A stretch of 51,280 bases of DNA from Thalassotalea mangrovi (lineage in GTDB: Bacteria > Pseudomonadota > Gammaproteobacteria > Enterobacterales > Alteromonadaceae). How positions within the stretch are numbered: position 1 is the stretch's first letter; each line of letters starts with the position of its first letter. The position numbers and the translations under genes were made by a program. The DNA lies in contig NZ_SWDB01000040.1 of the NCBI RefSeq assembly GCF_005116735.1, positions 1 to 51,280 of the forward strand, written 5' to 3'. Shown here piece by piece: positions 35,796 through 44,129 of the stretch. The notes below the pieces were generated by a model that saw only the letters and a list, made by a program, of their open reading frames with translations, had not been told where the DNA came from and ran no database searches.

Positions 35796-37199
35796 CTAGT
35801 CAAAACGTTTATCGATTAAACGAATCGGTTTTTGACGAATGTCTACCTGAGTAAACGGAGTTAGCTCACCTTCGCCAACCAATTCTACTGCTACGGCAAT
35901 TCCAATTTTTCGTTTTAAAATCGCTTCATAATACGAAATCAGGCTATCACGGCTCGCTGCAATGGTAGAAACTTCGGCTTTCACTAACATCTCATCACGA
36001 CCACTGTCATCACGATTAGCTTCGCAAATAAATTCTCCAAGAAACTCAGGCCGTTCTGCTAAAATTGGGCCAATGCCTTGTGGATATATATTTATACCAC
36101 GCAACTTCACCATGTTGTCACTGCGCCCCATAAACCCTCTAATGCGTTTGAACGGTAAATCCAGCTCAGCTTCATTGGTCAGTGTCTGGGTAATATCATG
36201 AGTGTTGAAACGAATAATTGGATAAACATCATCTTTGAAAAGACAGGTAACGACCATATTTCCTGTCCCACCTTCCGGCACTGGCTGGTTGCTATCGGCA
36301 TCAAGAATTTCTAGATAATGCGCATCTTCCCAGACATACATACCGTTATGGTCCGGGCCTTCAGCCGCAATAGTGCCGGTATCTCCGACCCCATACCAAT
36401 CAAAAAGTTCGGCGTTGCCCCAGGCTTTGGTGATCGATTCACGGGATTCCATGCCAAAGTGCCCAATAATCATATCAATATTGATATCTTTACCCGGTTC
36501 AATCCCCTCTTCCCTGGCAACATCGGCGAGACGCTTGATGTAATCGACAAAACCTACGAGCACGTTGACACCAAAGGTTTTCATCAGGCTAACCTGTTGT
36601 GAGGATCGCGTTTCGACACCTGTACCCGCACTTAGAAACATCGAATTGGTGTAGTGAGTTACCGCTTCACGAATATAATGACCGCCATTTATCATTCCGT
36701 GTCCATAACAGGATTGAATTGTCGATGCAGGTTTTAGCCCCATAAACCGATACGAGCGAGCAACCAGCAAAGATTGTACTTCGCGGCTTTTCGGTCCAAA
36801 CAATAATGGCTGAGGGGTGCCTGTTGTCCCACTGGTGGTGTGAAAAACAATAGGAGGACGTTGGTCTTTAGGAAGGTTATCCAAACCATGGAAATCGCCG
36901 ATTGGAGGGAAGTTTTCAACGCTTTCCATGATGTCAGACTTTGAGATAAGTGGCAGCTTTTCAATATCATCTAGCGAGCGAATATCATCCGGCGTAACCC
37001 CGGCATTTCCCCAGATGCGTTGGTAAAACGGTATTTGCCAGGCACGGTCGACAACCTGCATAAATCGTTGGTTTTGAAGCACGTGCAACACATCACGGCT
37101 CATCCCCTGGAATCGACTTAGCATGTCATCGCCTAGCGGATAATCAGTAAGCATCTGCTGGTAATCGAAAGCTTCGAAATAGGTTGGAAAACTCGACAT
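35796..37199 (-). CDS. Phenylacetate-CoA ligase (PaaK)-like adenylating enzyme
   Basis: 467 residues of the acyl-adenylate superfamily. The P-loop motif is HTTSGTTGTPQPLLFGP, the adenine site YGVGDTGTIAAEGPD, and the C-terminal MGRSDNMVKLRGINIYP contains the hinge and the PaaK-type signature. It forms an acyl-CoA from acid, ATP and CoA. The start is one nucleotide after the upstream MmgE/PrpD stop. The acid substrate is not determinable and need not be aromatic. Confidence 0.9.
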   Translation of the reverse strand: MSSFPTYFEAFDYQQMLTDYPLGDDMLSRFQGMSRDVLHVLQNQRFMQVVDRAWQIPFYQRIWGNAGVTPDDIRSLDDIEKLPLISKSDIMESVENFPPIGDFHGLDNLPKDQRPPIVFHTTSGTTGTPQPLLFGPKSREVQSLLVARSYRFMGLKPASTIQSCYGHGMINGGHYIREAVTHYTNSMFLSAGTGVETRSSQQVSLMKTFGVNVLVGFVDYIKRLADVAREEGIEPGKDINIDMIIGHFGMESRESITKAWGNAELFDWYGVGDTGTIAAEGPDHNGMYVWEDAHYLEILDADSNQPVPEGGTGNMVVTCLFKDDVYPIIRFNTHDITQTLTNEAELDLPFKRIRGFMGRSDNMVKLRGINIYPQGIGPILAERPEFLGEFICEANRDDSGRDEMLVKAEVSTIAASRDSLISYYEAILKRKIGIAVAVELVGEGELTPFTQVDIRQKPIRLIDKRFD

Positions 37200-37200
37200 A

Positions 37201-38622
37201 TTAATCCCCAGAACCTGACCGCGACGACGGCATCATCATTTGAACTAAATCGTTAATATTGTTGATTGCTGGTAGTTCGTCTATGCGATTTATCAATTTA
37301 TCAATTTCATCATCTTTCATTGGAATATGCGCACTGTGGCAAGCCGCTCTGAATTTCTGAAGTTGAGCTGCTTTGGATAATGGACGATGTGGGTGTCCCA
37401 AAATAGCTGGCAGTGAATGTGAGAAGGTTTGGCCATCTGATAATTGCACCGTAACCGATATTGGCGCCAAAGCATTGGGATCAATAATATCGTTTACTTG
37501 CGTTTGAAATTTCGCACCCAATCGCAGGCGGTTCGGGTCGTGCAGACAGGTTTTCGCAAAATCATCGACATCGACAGAGCCTTTTAAAAGCGCTGTTGCT
37601 CCGATATATCCGATGCAAAGTTTTGCGTAACTGACATCCATGCCTTCTTTTATCGGGCGAGCGACCAGACGATAAATTAACGGCGTCACTTCCACCGTAA
37701 CTTGTTCTATCTGATCAGGGGTAAATTCATAATCCGTTTGTAACACCTGAAGCGCATCGACGACGCCATGCCCTGCCCGGCCAGTAGGAAACGGCTTATG
37801 GCTGATTTGTTCTATTTGATACTGATAACCTAGCTTTTGATAAAACTGGGTTAAATCGAACCCATCTTCAAATAAAGTGAAATAGCCAAATGGACCTTCA
37901 AGTATGTCTTTCGGACCACTGAATCCTTGCCTGGCAAGATCAGCGGCCTGTATCGCATTTTTAGCATTAAAAGCGATTTGCATCGCCAGCATGGGAGAGC
38001 CTTCCAGATGAGATTGCATGGTGCCACTAATTTGGCTGTAAGCTATCCCTAAAGCATTTGCCAGTTTACTACCGGTGATTCCCAGCATCGCGCAAATACC
38101 TGCGGTCGCGCCTAAACAGCCACATACTGAAGGGCGAAAGAATTTTAATCCCGAAGTTGCCGATGCGCCGATTAAGGTTGCCACATCAACGGCGACAACC
38201 ACACCAAGTATGAGCTTTTGCCCGCTCACATTATGTTGCTGCCCATACGCCATCAAAGCCGATAATATGGTAGCCATGGGGTGGACAACGGCCTCTTCAT
38301 GAACACAATCCCATTCCTGATTGTGAATTTGATAGCCATTAATCGTCGCCGCCGAACTTGCAGGCAGCCATTCACCAGTAGCCCAGACCTGAGCCTGCTT
38401 CCCTGCTCCCCAATTATTGACCGCCGCCTTAACCAAAGGCAAATTTTCATGCCTGGAGCCGCTGATGCCTACGCCTATAGAATCGAGAATAAAGGTTTTC
38501 GCGGCGACAATTACGCTTTGGGGAAGATTCTCATAACGTTGAGATTCGATATAACTGAGCAGAGTTTGCATCGCATTGCGCTCATCACTAGCCGTTGTTG
38601 AATGCGAATTCGACTCAACCAT
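37201..38622 (-). CDS. MmgE/PrpD family protein (1)
   Basis: 473 residues. The DSIGVGISGSRHENLPL opening and the PTGRAGHGVVDALQVL and VTVEVTPL stretches are typical of the MmgE/PrpD superfamily, which includes 2-methylcitrate dehydratase, cis-aconitate decarboxylase and iminodisuccinate epimerase. The ATG at 38622, after GAAGGTGG, overlaps the stop of the upstream paralogue by 8 nt; a GTG at 38631 is less likely. A GGGTGTCC repeat at 37391-37398 is translated in frame (ILGHPHRPL). Confidence 0.88.
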   Translation of the reverse strand: MVESNSHSTTASDERNAMQTLLSYIESQRYENLPQSVIVAAKTFILDSIGVGISGSRHENLPLVKAAVNNWGAGKQAQVWATGEWLPASSAATINGYQIHNQEWDCVHEEAVVHPMATILSALMAYGQQHNVSGQKLILGVVVAVDVATLIGASATSGLKFFRPSVCGCLGATAGICAMLGITGSKLANALGIAYSQISGTMQSHLEGSPMLAMQIAFNAKNAIQAADLARQGFSGPKDILEGPFGYFTLFEDGFDLTQFYQKLGYQYQIEQISHKPFPTGRAGHGVVDALQVLQTDYEFTPDQIEQVTVEVTPLIYRLVARPIKEGMDVSYAKLCIGYIGATALLKGSVDVDDFAKTCLHDPNRLRLGAKFQTQVNDIIDPNALAPISVTVQLSDGQTFSHSLPAILGHPHRPLSKAAQLQKFRAACHSAHIPMKDDEIDKLINRIDELPAINNINDLVQMMMPSSRSGSGD

Positions 38623-40021
38623 TGTAACCACCTTCTCTGATTACATCCTGTCTCGCTGTGCCAAAATGTTGGGTAAGGTTGGTTAAATCTTTTTTCTTTG
38701 TCCAATCCAATTCAAGTAGTGCCTGACTATCAGCTTGTGCAAGGCCAGCAGCGTCAAATAGCATGCGAGCTTTATGTGTCAGCTGATTCTCACTCATTGG
38801 ACATTCCGGGTCGCCGAGAGTATCGATTCTTTCAACAGAAAAGCTTTGTCCGTCAATCATTGTAATGGTGCAAGTAGCTCCGTAATGCTTGGGGTATCGA
38901 TTTTCTATTTCGGTACTGACATAGACATTCACCTTTTGTCTAAATTCGACAAGTAACGGGTTGGTGAAACTATCTTGTTGATAGTGTTTGAGCCTTGGCT
39001 CGCCCTTGATAATCAACGCTGAAATTGCATGTTGAATGGAAAACTTAGCATGATTCTCACTGTTTACTTGGAGCCTATCACAAAACGTAACAGCATCCTG
39101 GTAAGTAAAGATATCGATAGCAGCAATATCGTCTGCCGTAATTGCAGCAGAGTTTTGCGGTCGTCGCTTGTTGTTAGCAAATTCTAGGGTATGTAACAGC
39201 GCGTCCATTGCTGGATGGGCATGTCGGCACGCTGGCCAGGGCTTGAAACTGCAATCATAAATTAGCCAGTCGGGAGCTTTAGCAATAAACGCCCCGGGGG
39301 TTGCGTCATCTGACAAGGCCGCGAAAACCCCCTGAGGTCCTTCAAGAATCTGTGTGGGTCCGGTTAACCCGGTTTTAGCAAGCCATGCGGCCAAAGCACC
39401 GCTTTTTGCTGCCTCGCTGTTGTGCCATTGCTTGGTCATTACGCTCTCATGGCGCATTTGCCAAAGGCCACCAGTGCGGCTTCCGGTATTACCCAATGCG
39501 CTTACGGTTTGCTCAACAGAGAGTTTCAGCAAGGTTGCGCATGCCATCGCTGCGCCTATGGCTGCGCAACTTGAAGTGTTATGAAAGTATCGATAGTGAC
39601 TTCGACCAATCGCCTGCCCCAGACGAATCGTGACTTCATAACCATGGATAATGGCGTCAAGTAATGTTGGTATATCTGCGTCGACCTGCTCAGCCATTGC
39701 TAATGCAGCCGGAATAACAACCGGGCCTGGGTGAAGAATCGAGCGACGATGAATATCATCCATTTCAAGAATATTGCCAAGCGCTGCATTACAGGCGATC
39801 ACATCTGGCCAATATCGTTGCTTGCCATCAATGGTTGTCGCTTTGCCCGGTGGAGCTTGCTCTGCATATGATAGGTATATTCTCCCCACCTCTGAATCCA
39901 TACCCGCGGTTGCGCAGGCGAGCCAATCCAGCACGTGCTGCGCCGAGCGCTGTCTGTCGTGAGCATTGACTGGCTTTTGCCTTATATCAATAACCAGCTG
40001 CTGGGTCAGAGAAGAATCCAT
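38615..40021 (-). CDS. MmgE/PrpD family protein (2)
   Basis: 468 residues, a second superfamily member, clearly different in sequence from its neighbour: LDWLACATAGMDSEVGRIYL, MDDIHRRSILHPGPVVIPAALA and FKPWPACRHAHPAMDALL. The translation overlap suggests coupled expression; the two could form a heterodimer or do consecutive steps on a polycarboxylate. It is the first gene of unit D, divergent from the GntR regulator with the palindromic operator between them. Confidence 0.88.
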   Translation of the reverse strand: MDSSLTQQLVIDIRQKPVNAHDRQRSAQHVLDWLACATAGMDSEVGRIYLSYAEQAPPGKATTIDGKQRYWPDVIACNAALGNILEMDDIHRRSILHPGPVVIPAALAMAEQVDADIPTLLDAIIHGYEVTIRLGQAIGRSHYRYFHNTSSCAAIGAAMACATLLKLSVEQTVSALGNTGSRTGGLWQMRHESVMTKQWHNSEAAKSGALAAWLAKTGLTGPTQILEGPQGVFAALSDDATPGAFIAKAPDWLIYDCSFKPWPACRHAHPAMDALLHTLEFANNKRRPQNSAAITADDIAAIDIFTYQDAVTFCDRLQVNSENHAKFSIQHAISALIIKGEPRLKHYQQDSFTNPLLVEFRQKVNVYVSTEIENRYPKHYGATCTITMIDGQSFSVERIDTLGDPECPMSENQLTHKARMLFDAAGLAQADSQALLELDWTKKKDLTNLTQHFGTARQDVIREGGYNG

Positions 40022-40045
40022 AAATCCATGTTATAAAGTTAAAAT

Positions 40046-40065
40046 AAATTTGTCCGGATAAATTT
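40046..40065. promoter_or_regulatory. GntR-type operator candidate, site 2
   Basis: AAATTTGTCCGGATAAATTT is palindromic at 9 of 10 pairs around the central CG. It lies in the 110-nt divergent region, 25 nt before the MmgE/PrpD start at 40021 and 67 nt before the GntR start at 40132. It resembles site 1 at 23461-23480, so both are best explained as binding sites of this GntR protein. Confidence 0.7.
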
Positions 40066-40131
40066 CCTTGGATTAAAATATCCTGTAATTCATCCAATAA
40101 GCAAGAGTCAAACTCACAGAAACGCGCGAAA

Positions 40132-40875
40132 ATGACGAATATCAATTCAAGTAAACCCAAATACCTGCAAATTGCTGAGCAGTTGATTGAGCAAATCCAG
40201 ACTCGGGTTTATCCCATCGGCAGCTTGCTACCGACGGAGAAAGAGTTGTGTAATGAATATCAAATTTCCAGGCATACAGCCCGTGAGGCTTTGCGTCATA
40301 TCGTGCAATTAGGGCTGGTAGAGCGACGCCAAGGCTCCGGCACTCGGGTTAAGCGAGAAGCGCTGCCTTCTGCGACCAACCCCTATATCAACTCTGTCGA
40401 TGATCTTTTAACGTTCGGGAACAGTACACGTTTTGAAATTTATCAGGCAAAAGTGCTGCCACTCACTAAAGACATCGCTGAGCAATTGCAACTGCCACAA
40501 CCAGGTAAATATCTTGATATCAGTGGTGTGAGATTTGAAGCAAAGAGCAGATTACCACTGTGTTATTGTCGGCTATATATGCGTATTGATGAAACCCGCT
40601 CCAACCAGGAAATCACTAAGGATAATGCCATTTACGCTTTAATTAATGCGATAAATAGCGAACCCATTCATTCCGTTGCACAACAGGTGAGTGCCTGCCT
40701 GATGGACAATGATGTGTCAGAATTACTTGATAGTAATACCAGTACGCCAGCAATGAACATTACCCGTCGCTATCACAGCAATCAGGACAATGGCGTTATG
40801 TTAGTCGCGACCAGTATTTATCCAGGCGATCGCTTTACCCTCAATAATGTCTTATACCCCGATAGTCACTCTTAA
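40132..40875 (+). CDS. GntR family regulator, HutC subfamily (UTRA domain)
   Basis: 247 residues: an N-terminal winged helix (KYLQIAEQLIEQIQTRVYPIGSLLPTEKELCNEYQISRHTAREALRHIVQLGLVERRQGSGTRV) and a C-terminal UTRA-type effector domain that in this subfamily binds a small metabolite. It is divergent from the unit D operon with a palindrome in between, and probably represses that operon and its own gene until the pathway substrate appears. It is distinct from the HutC at 47140. Confidence 0.92.
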   Translation: MTNINSSKPKYLQIAEQLIEQIQTRVYPIGSLLPTEKELCNEYQISRHTAREALRHIVQLGLVERRQGSGTRVKREALPSATNPYINSVDDLLTFGNSTRFEIYQAKVLPLTKDIAEQLQLPQPGKYLDISGVRFEAKSRLPLCYCRLYMRIDETRSNQEITKDNAIYALINAINSEPIHSVAQQVSACLMDNDVSELLDSNTSTPAMNITRRYHSNQDNGVMLVATSIYPGDRFTLNNVLYPDSHS

Positions 40876-41375
40876 TTTCGATTTTCCGTACTCAAAATAT
40901 CCGGCAATAACTCGGGGCACTCATTAAATCCAGTAAATACGGGACACCCGAAAGAATGACATAAGGAATACCCGTAAAAATTACCGGAAATGGTGCAAAT
41001 CATCTAACGGCCTTACAAGCAGGTCCCATATGAAATCCGTATATGCATTAATATCTGGGTGTCCCGAACACTAGGCATGAATACCTGGATGTCCCAATTT
41101 GGTTAATTTGATTTAAGTGAAATGGTGGGTGTCCCAAATTAGCGATAGCGGCTAAAAAAAGGTGGGTGTCCGCAAATAGCATTCCAACTAGGCATGAATA
41201 TCTGAATGTCCCAAATTGGTTAATTTGATTTAAGTGAAATGGTGGGTGTCCCAAATTAGCGATAGCGGCTGAAAAAAGGTGGGTGTCCTCAAATAGCAGA
41301 ATATGCGTGAAGAATGGGCAGAGAATTGGTTTTGTGTTCTGGAAATTAACTCTGCCCGCGAAATGCGACTCGCAA
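40876..41375. repeat. GGACACCC repeat cluster 4 with tandem duplication
   Basis: A gene-free 500 nt. Exact cores: 40941-40948 (GGACACCC), then GGGTGTCC at 41057, 41127, 41164, 41244 and 41281; degenerate ones at 41087 and 41204. Two near-identical units begin with CTAGGCATGAATA at 41071 and at 41188, a 117-nt period. A reading frame across them (41048-41434, minus) reflects only the repeats. Confidence 0.88.
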
Positions 41376-42302
41376 TTATTTGAGCTGCGAGGTGAAGGTG
41401 TCGAGGATGTCGCTGGCGGTTGCAAACCATACATCGTCGCGCTCAGCTAGGTGAGCAAGAATTTGTTCAAGTTTGCCGATACGGTGTGGCTGTCCCAACA
41501 TCCAGGGATGGATTTGCAACGACAGGATTCGGCCGCCTTGAGTCGTAGTTTCACTGGCTAGCATTTCGGTGGCATCGAGGATCTGTTCTACATAACTTTG
41601 CTCACTATGCAGATTATTCATCAGGATGAACTGATCGCTAAGTTCTGTGGATAACGGCATTGACCAGATATCACCGCTATCGGTGAAGAATCGATACGGC
41701 ATATCATCGTTAACCCAATCGCAATGAAAGTCGATACCATTGGCCGCCAGTAACTCTGGAGTGTGCTCACTTTGGTTTTTCGCCGGTGACAACCAACCTC
41801 GAATGGCTTCACCAGACAACTCGCGCAAACCATCAACACTTTTAGCGACTAATTCCGCTTCTTGCTGTTTGTCCTGGCCACCGTAATGCAGGCAATCCAT
41901 ATTCCAGCCATGACAAATGAGCTCATGGTCATCGCGACAAATCGCTTCCAGCAAATACGGATTTTGATGGGCAAGCTCGGTATTCACGGCATACGTCGGC
42001 TTCACACCATAACGGGAAAACGCTCTTAAAAATCGGTAGATACCGACGCGATTGCCATAATCTCGCAGACTAAAATGGCGCAAATCCGGATACGGCATGG
42101 TCATCCCGCCCGGCACTTTAAATGGTACACCTTGTTGGTCCAGCGGGTATAATTGCAATCCAACATTGATCCAAACCGCCAGCTTTTTATCACCGGGCCA
42201 CTGGATCGCTTGCCGGTCGGTTAACATCGACCAGTCATAGCGCCCATGATCCATGCCATAACTGCGTTCAGGATACTCGAAATAACGTTTATCCAATGCC
42301 AT
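41376..42302 (-). CDS. PuuE-like cyclic amide/imide hydrolase (NodB-fold) 2
   Basis: 308 residues of the polysaccharide-deacetylase superfamily without signal peptide. Motifs: LAVWINVGLQLYPLD near the start, RDYGNRVGIYRFLRAFSRYGVKPTYAVNTELA, ICHGWNMDCLHYGGQDKQQE and GWLSPAKNQSEHT. It overlaps the preceding gene by 14 nt, with GGGGAGG before its ATG. Together with its neighbour it may form a two-component or paired ring-opening enzyme; the true substrate is unknown. Confidence 0.85.
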   Translation of the reverse strand: MALDKRYFEYPERSYGMDHGRYDWSMLTDRQAIQWPGDKKLAVWINVGLQLYPLDQQGVPFKVPGGMTMPYPDLRHFSLRDYGNRVGIYRFLRAFSRYGVKPTYAVNTELAHQNPYLLEAICRDDHELICHGWNMDCLHYGGQDKQQEAELVAKSVDGLRELSGEAIRGWLSPAKNQSEHTPELLAANGIDFHCDWVNDDMPYRFFTDSGDIWSMPLSTELSDQFILMNNLHSEQSYVEQILDATEMLASETTTQGGRILSLQIHPWMLGQPHRIGKLEQILAHLAERDDVWFATASDILDTFTSQLK

Positions 42303-43257
42303 GATTGCTACCTCCCCTTAAAGACAACACACGATTTTCGATGTCCTGTTTAGCCTTTTCAAAAAAATGCTCGCGGTAATACTCAGCAATCTCGCGCCCG
42401 GTAGTCACCCAAACATCTTCATGGGAGGTGATATAGTCCAATGCTTCTTCAAAAGCCTTTAGTCGATGCGGGCAGCTCACCTGATAATTGTGAGTCGGAA
42501 TACACATCACCGTGCCGGACTCTTCCCCTTCCTGATACAGGCGGTCAAAGTTATCCTTGAGTATCTGGCCATATTGGCGCGGCGGGATTTTATTCACGAC
42601 AAAGGCAATGGTATCGTTCATTTCAAGACTATAAGGAATGGACATAAAGCGCTTTCCTGAACGGGTATGTATGGGCGTTGGCTGGTCATCGTGAAATAAA
42701 TCACAGGTATATATACCGGCATCATCGCCGAATAATTCGGTGCCAACTTCGGCGAATAAATCTATGGTGTGATCCGAGTGCGACAAAGCCGGAGCCAGGT
42801 AACCCGCGCATTTTTGACCGGTATGGCGAAATATGGACTCCATTGAGTCGCGGATCATATCGCGTTCCTCGGCTTCACTCATGCCATAGGTATAGCGGGT
42901 GTTATAAATCCCGTGGGAAAAGAATTCCCAATCCCGTTCTTTGCATAGCTCAATGATTTGTGGGTGATGATCACAAAGCGCTGTCGATAAAGAGATAGAG
43001 CCACGGATATTGTATTTATCCAGTAACTGCATCTGCCGCATATGACCAACTCGGTTGCCATAATCGCGAATGGAATAACCGGGCACCGCAGGAGCAGGCT
43101 GCGGCCAGGCTTTTCGATGCGGGTTTTCCGGCGGATTTAATTCATAAAATTCAATATTTGGCGCCACCCAAAACGCTATTTTGGCACCGCCTGGCCAGGT
43201 TATCTTGGGCCGGTTTTCATACGGCCAGTAATCGTAATATCCGGGATTCGCTTTCAC
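42289..43257 (-). CDS. PuuE-like cyclic amide/imide hydrolase (NodB-fold) 3
   Basis: 322 residues, same family: KIAFWVAPNIEFYELNPPENPHRKAWPQPAPAVPGYSIRDYGNRVGHMRQMQLLDKY, FFSHGIYNTRYTYGMSEAEERDMI and CIPTHNYQVSCPHRLKAFEEAL. The start is probably GTG at 43257, preceded by GGAGAG at good spacing and 11 nt after the isochorismatase-fold gene; the ATG at 43293 would overlap that gene by 25 nt. The neighbouring hydrolase suggests sequential opening of a cyclic amide and removal of the freed amide. Confidence 0.85.
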   Translation of the reverse strand: MKANPGYYDYWPYENRPKITWPGGAKIAFWVAPNIEFYELNPPENPHRKAWPQPAPAVPGYSIRDYGNRVGHMRQMQLLDKYNIRGSISLSTALCDHHPQIIELCKERDWEFFSHGIYNTRYTYGMSEAEERDMIRDSMESIFRHTGQKCAGYLAPALSHSDHTIDLFAEVGTELFGDDAGIYTCDLFHDDQPTPIHTRSGKRFMSIPYSLEMNDTIAFVVNKIPPRQYGQILKDNFDRLYQEGEESGTVMCIPTHNYQVSCPHRLKAFEEALDYITSHEDVWVTTGREIAEYYREHFFEKAKQDIENRVLSLRGGSNHGIG

Positions 43258-43268
43258 ATTGCTCTCCG

Positions 43269-43934
43269 TTAACCCTGGCGTTGCAACCAACAAAGTACAT
43301 CTTCGACATCTTCAACATCGGCGTATTTAAGCAGCAAATCGGTCAGGTTGGCGTAATGGTAACTTTCGTGTTTATCGGCAACGCATTGCTCAGGCACAAT
43401 GGTGCGATAGCCGCGGGATAAACTATCGACTGCGGTTGCACGAATACAACCTGATGTCGAACCGCCGGTTAAGATCACGGTATCGACCTGATGCCAGACT
43501 AACAACGATTGCAACTGAGTTTCAAAAAACGCCGACGGCATTTTTTTCAGGTAAATCACATCCCGCTCACGGTCAATCTGTAACCTGTCGTCAAATTCAC
43601 TGCGCCGGGAATTAAATTTAATATTCTGCAGTGAATCTTCGGTATCGGTGCGGGTGCCCCATATCCCTGCGTCTTCGCCTGATGCCATGTACGCAACATG
43701 GGTCCAGACGACTGGCCAGCCAAGTTTACGGAATTGCTCTGCCAGGGCATTGATATATTCCATCTGCCGTGGATCCGTTTCATAGGCCGTTTTAAACTCA
43801 TCGGTACAGGTGTAGGCTTTTTGCGGATCGATATTAACCAACACGGCTTTGCGGCCAAAACCAAATTTTTTGCGGTGTGGGTTTGCCTTAACATCGAAAT
43901 AAATCTGTTTGGCAGTTTTGTCGGTGGTTTCCAT
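43269..43934 (-). CDS. Isochorismatase-fold cysteine amidohydrolase
   Basis: 221 residues with the Asp-Lys-Cys triad of the family: Asp36 in VLVNIDPQKAY, Lys130 or 131 before MPSAFF, and Cys163 in TGGSTSGCIRATAVDSLSRGY. The family includes N-carbamoylsarcosine amidase, nicotinamidase and maleamate amidohydrolase (NicF); the first and last act on products of ring opening. It heads the three-gene unit E with two PuuE-like genes. Removal of ammonia or carbamate from a half-amide is the most likely role (inference). Confidence 0.87.
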   Translation of the reverse strand: METTDKTAKQIYFDVKANPHRKKFGFGRKAVLVNIDPQKAYTCTDEFKTAYETDPRQMEYINALAEQFRKLGWPVVWTHVAYMASGEDAGIWGTRTDTEDSLQNIKFNSRRSEFDDRLQIDRERDVIYLKKMPSAFFETQLQSLLVWHQVDTVILTGGSTSGCIRATAVDSLSRGYRTIVPEQCVADKHESYHYANLTDLLLKYADVEDVEDVLCWLQRQG

Positions 43935-44083
43935 ATCAGCCTCTTATTGTGATTCGCTAGTCAGCCTTGCATTTAAATGTTTAATTGATATTTGCCATAA
44001 CACAGACAATTAAATGCTTGTTATAACTCTATTATTAATAAATGATAGGTTTTAAAGCAATCGACTAATCTGCGTGCTTTAAC

Positions 44084-44101
44084 ATTTGTCAAACAACAAA
44101 T
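44084..44101. promoter_or_regulatory. Inverted repeat upstream of acyl-CoA dehydrogenase gene
   Basis: ATTTGT-CAAACA-ACAAAT has perfect 6-bp arms. It lies 28 nt before the GTG start at 44130 in the divergent region with unit E. The half-sites resemble those of the sites at 23461 and 40046 (AATTTGT/ACAAATT), but the spacer is 6 instead of 4 nt, so a shared regulator is uncertain. Confidence 0.35.
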
Positions 44102-44129
44102 TGCTTCAGCTAAAAACAGGAGAAACGAC

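Noticed and set aside
40941-41301. CRISPR-like array
   Set aside because: Repeat spacing is irregular, units are short and in both orientations, and the apparent spacers are themselves duplicated; no cas gene is present.
41048-41434. 128-codon frame on the minus strand upstream of and overlapping the PuuE-like gene's 3' end
   Set aside because: Its internal protein repeat simply mirrors the 117-nt tandem DNA duplication; it is not credible as a gene.
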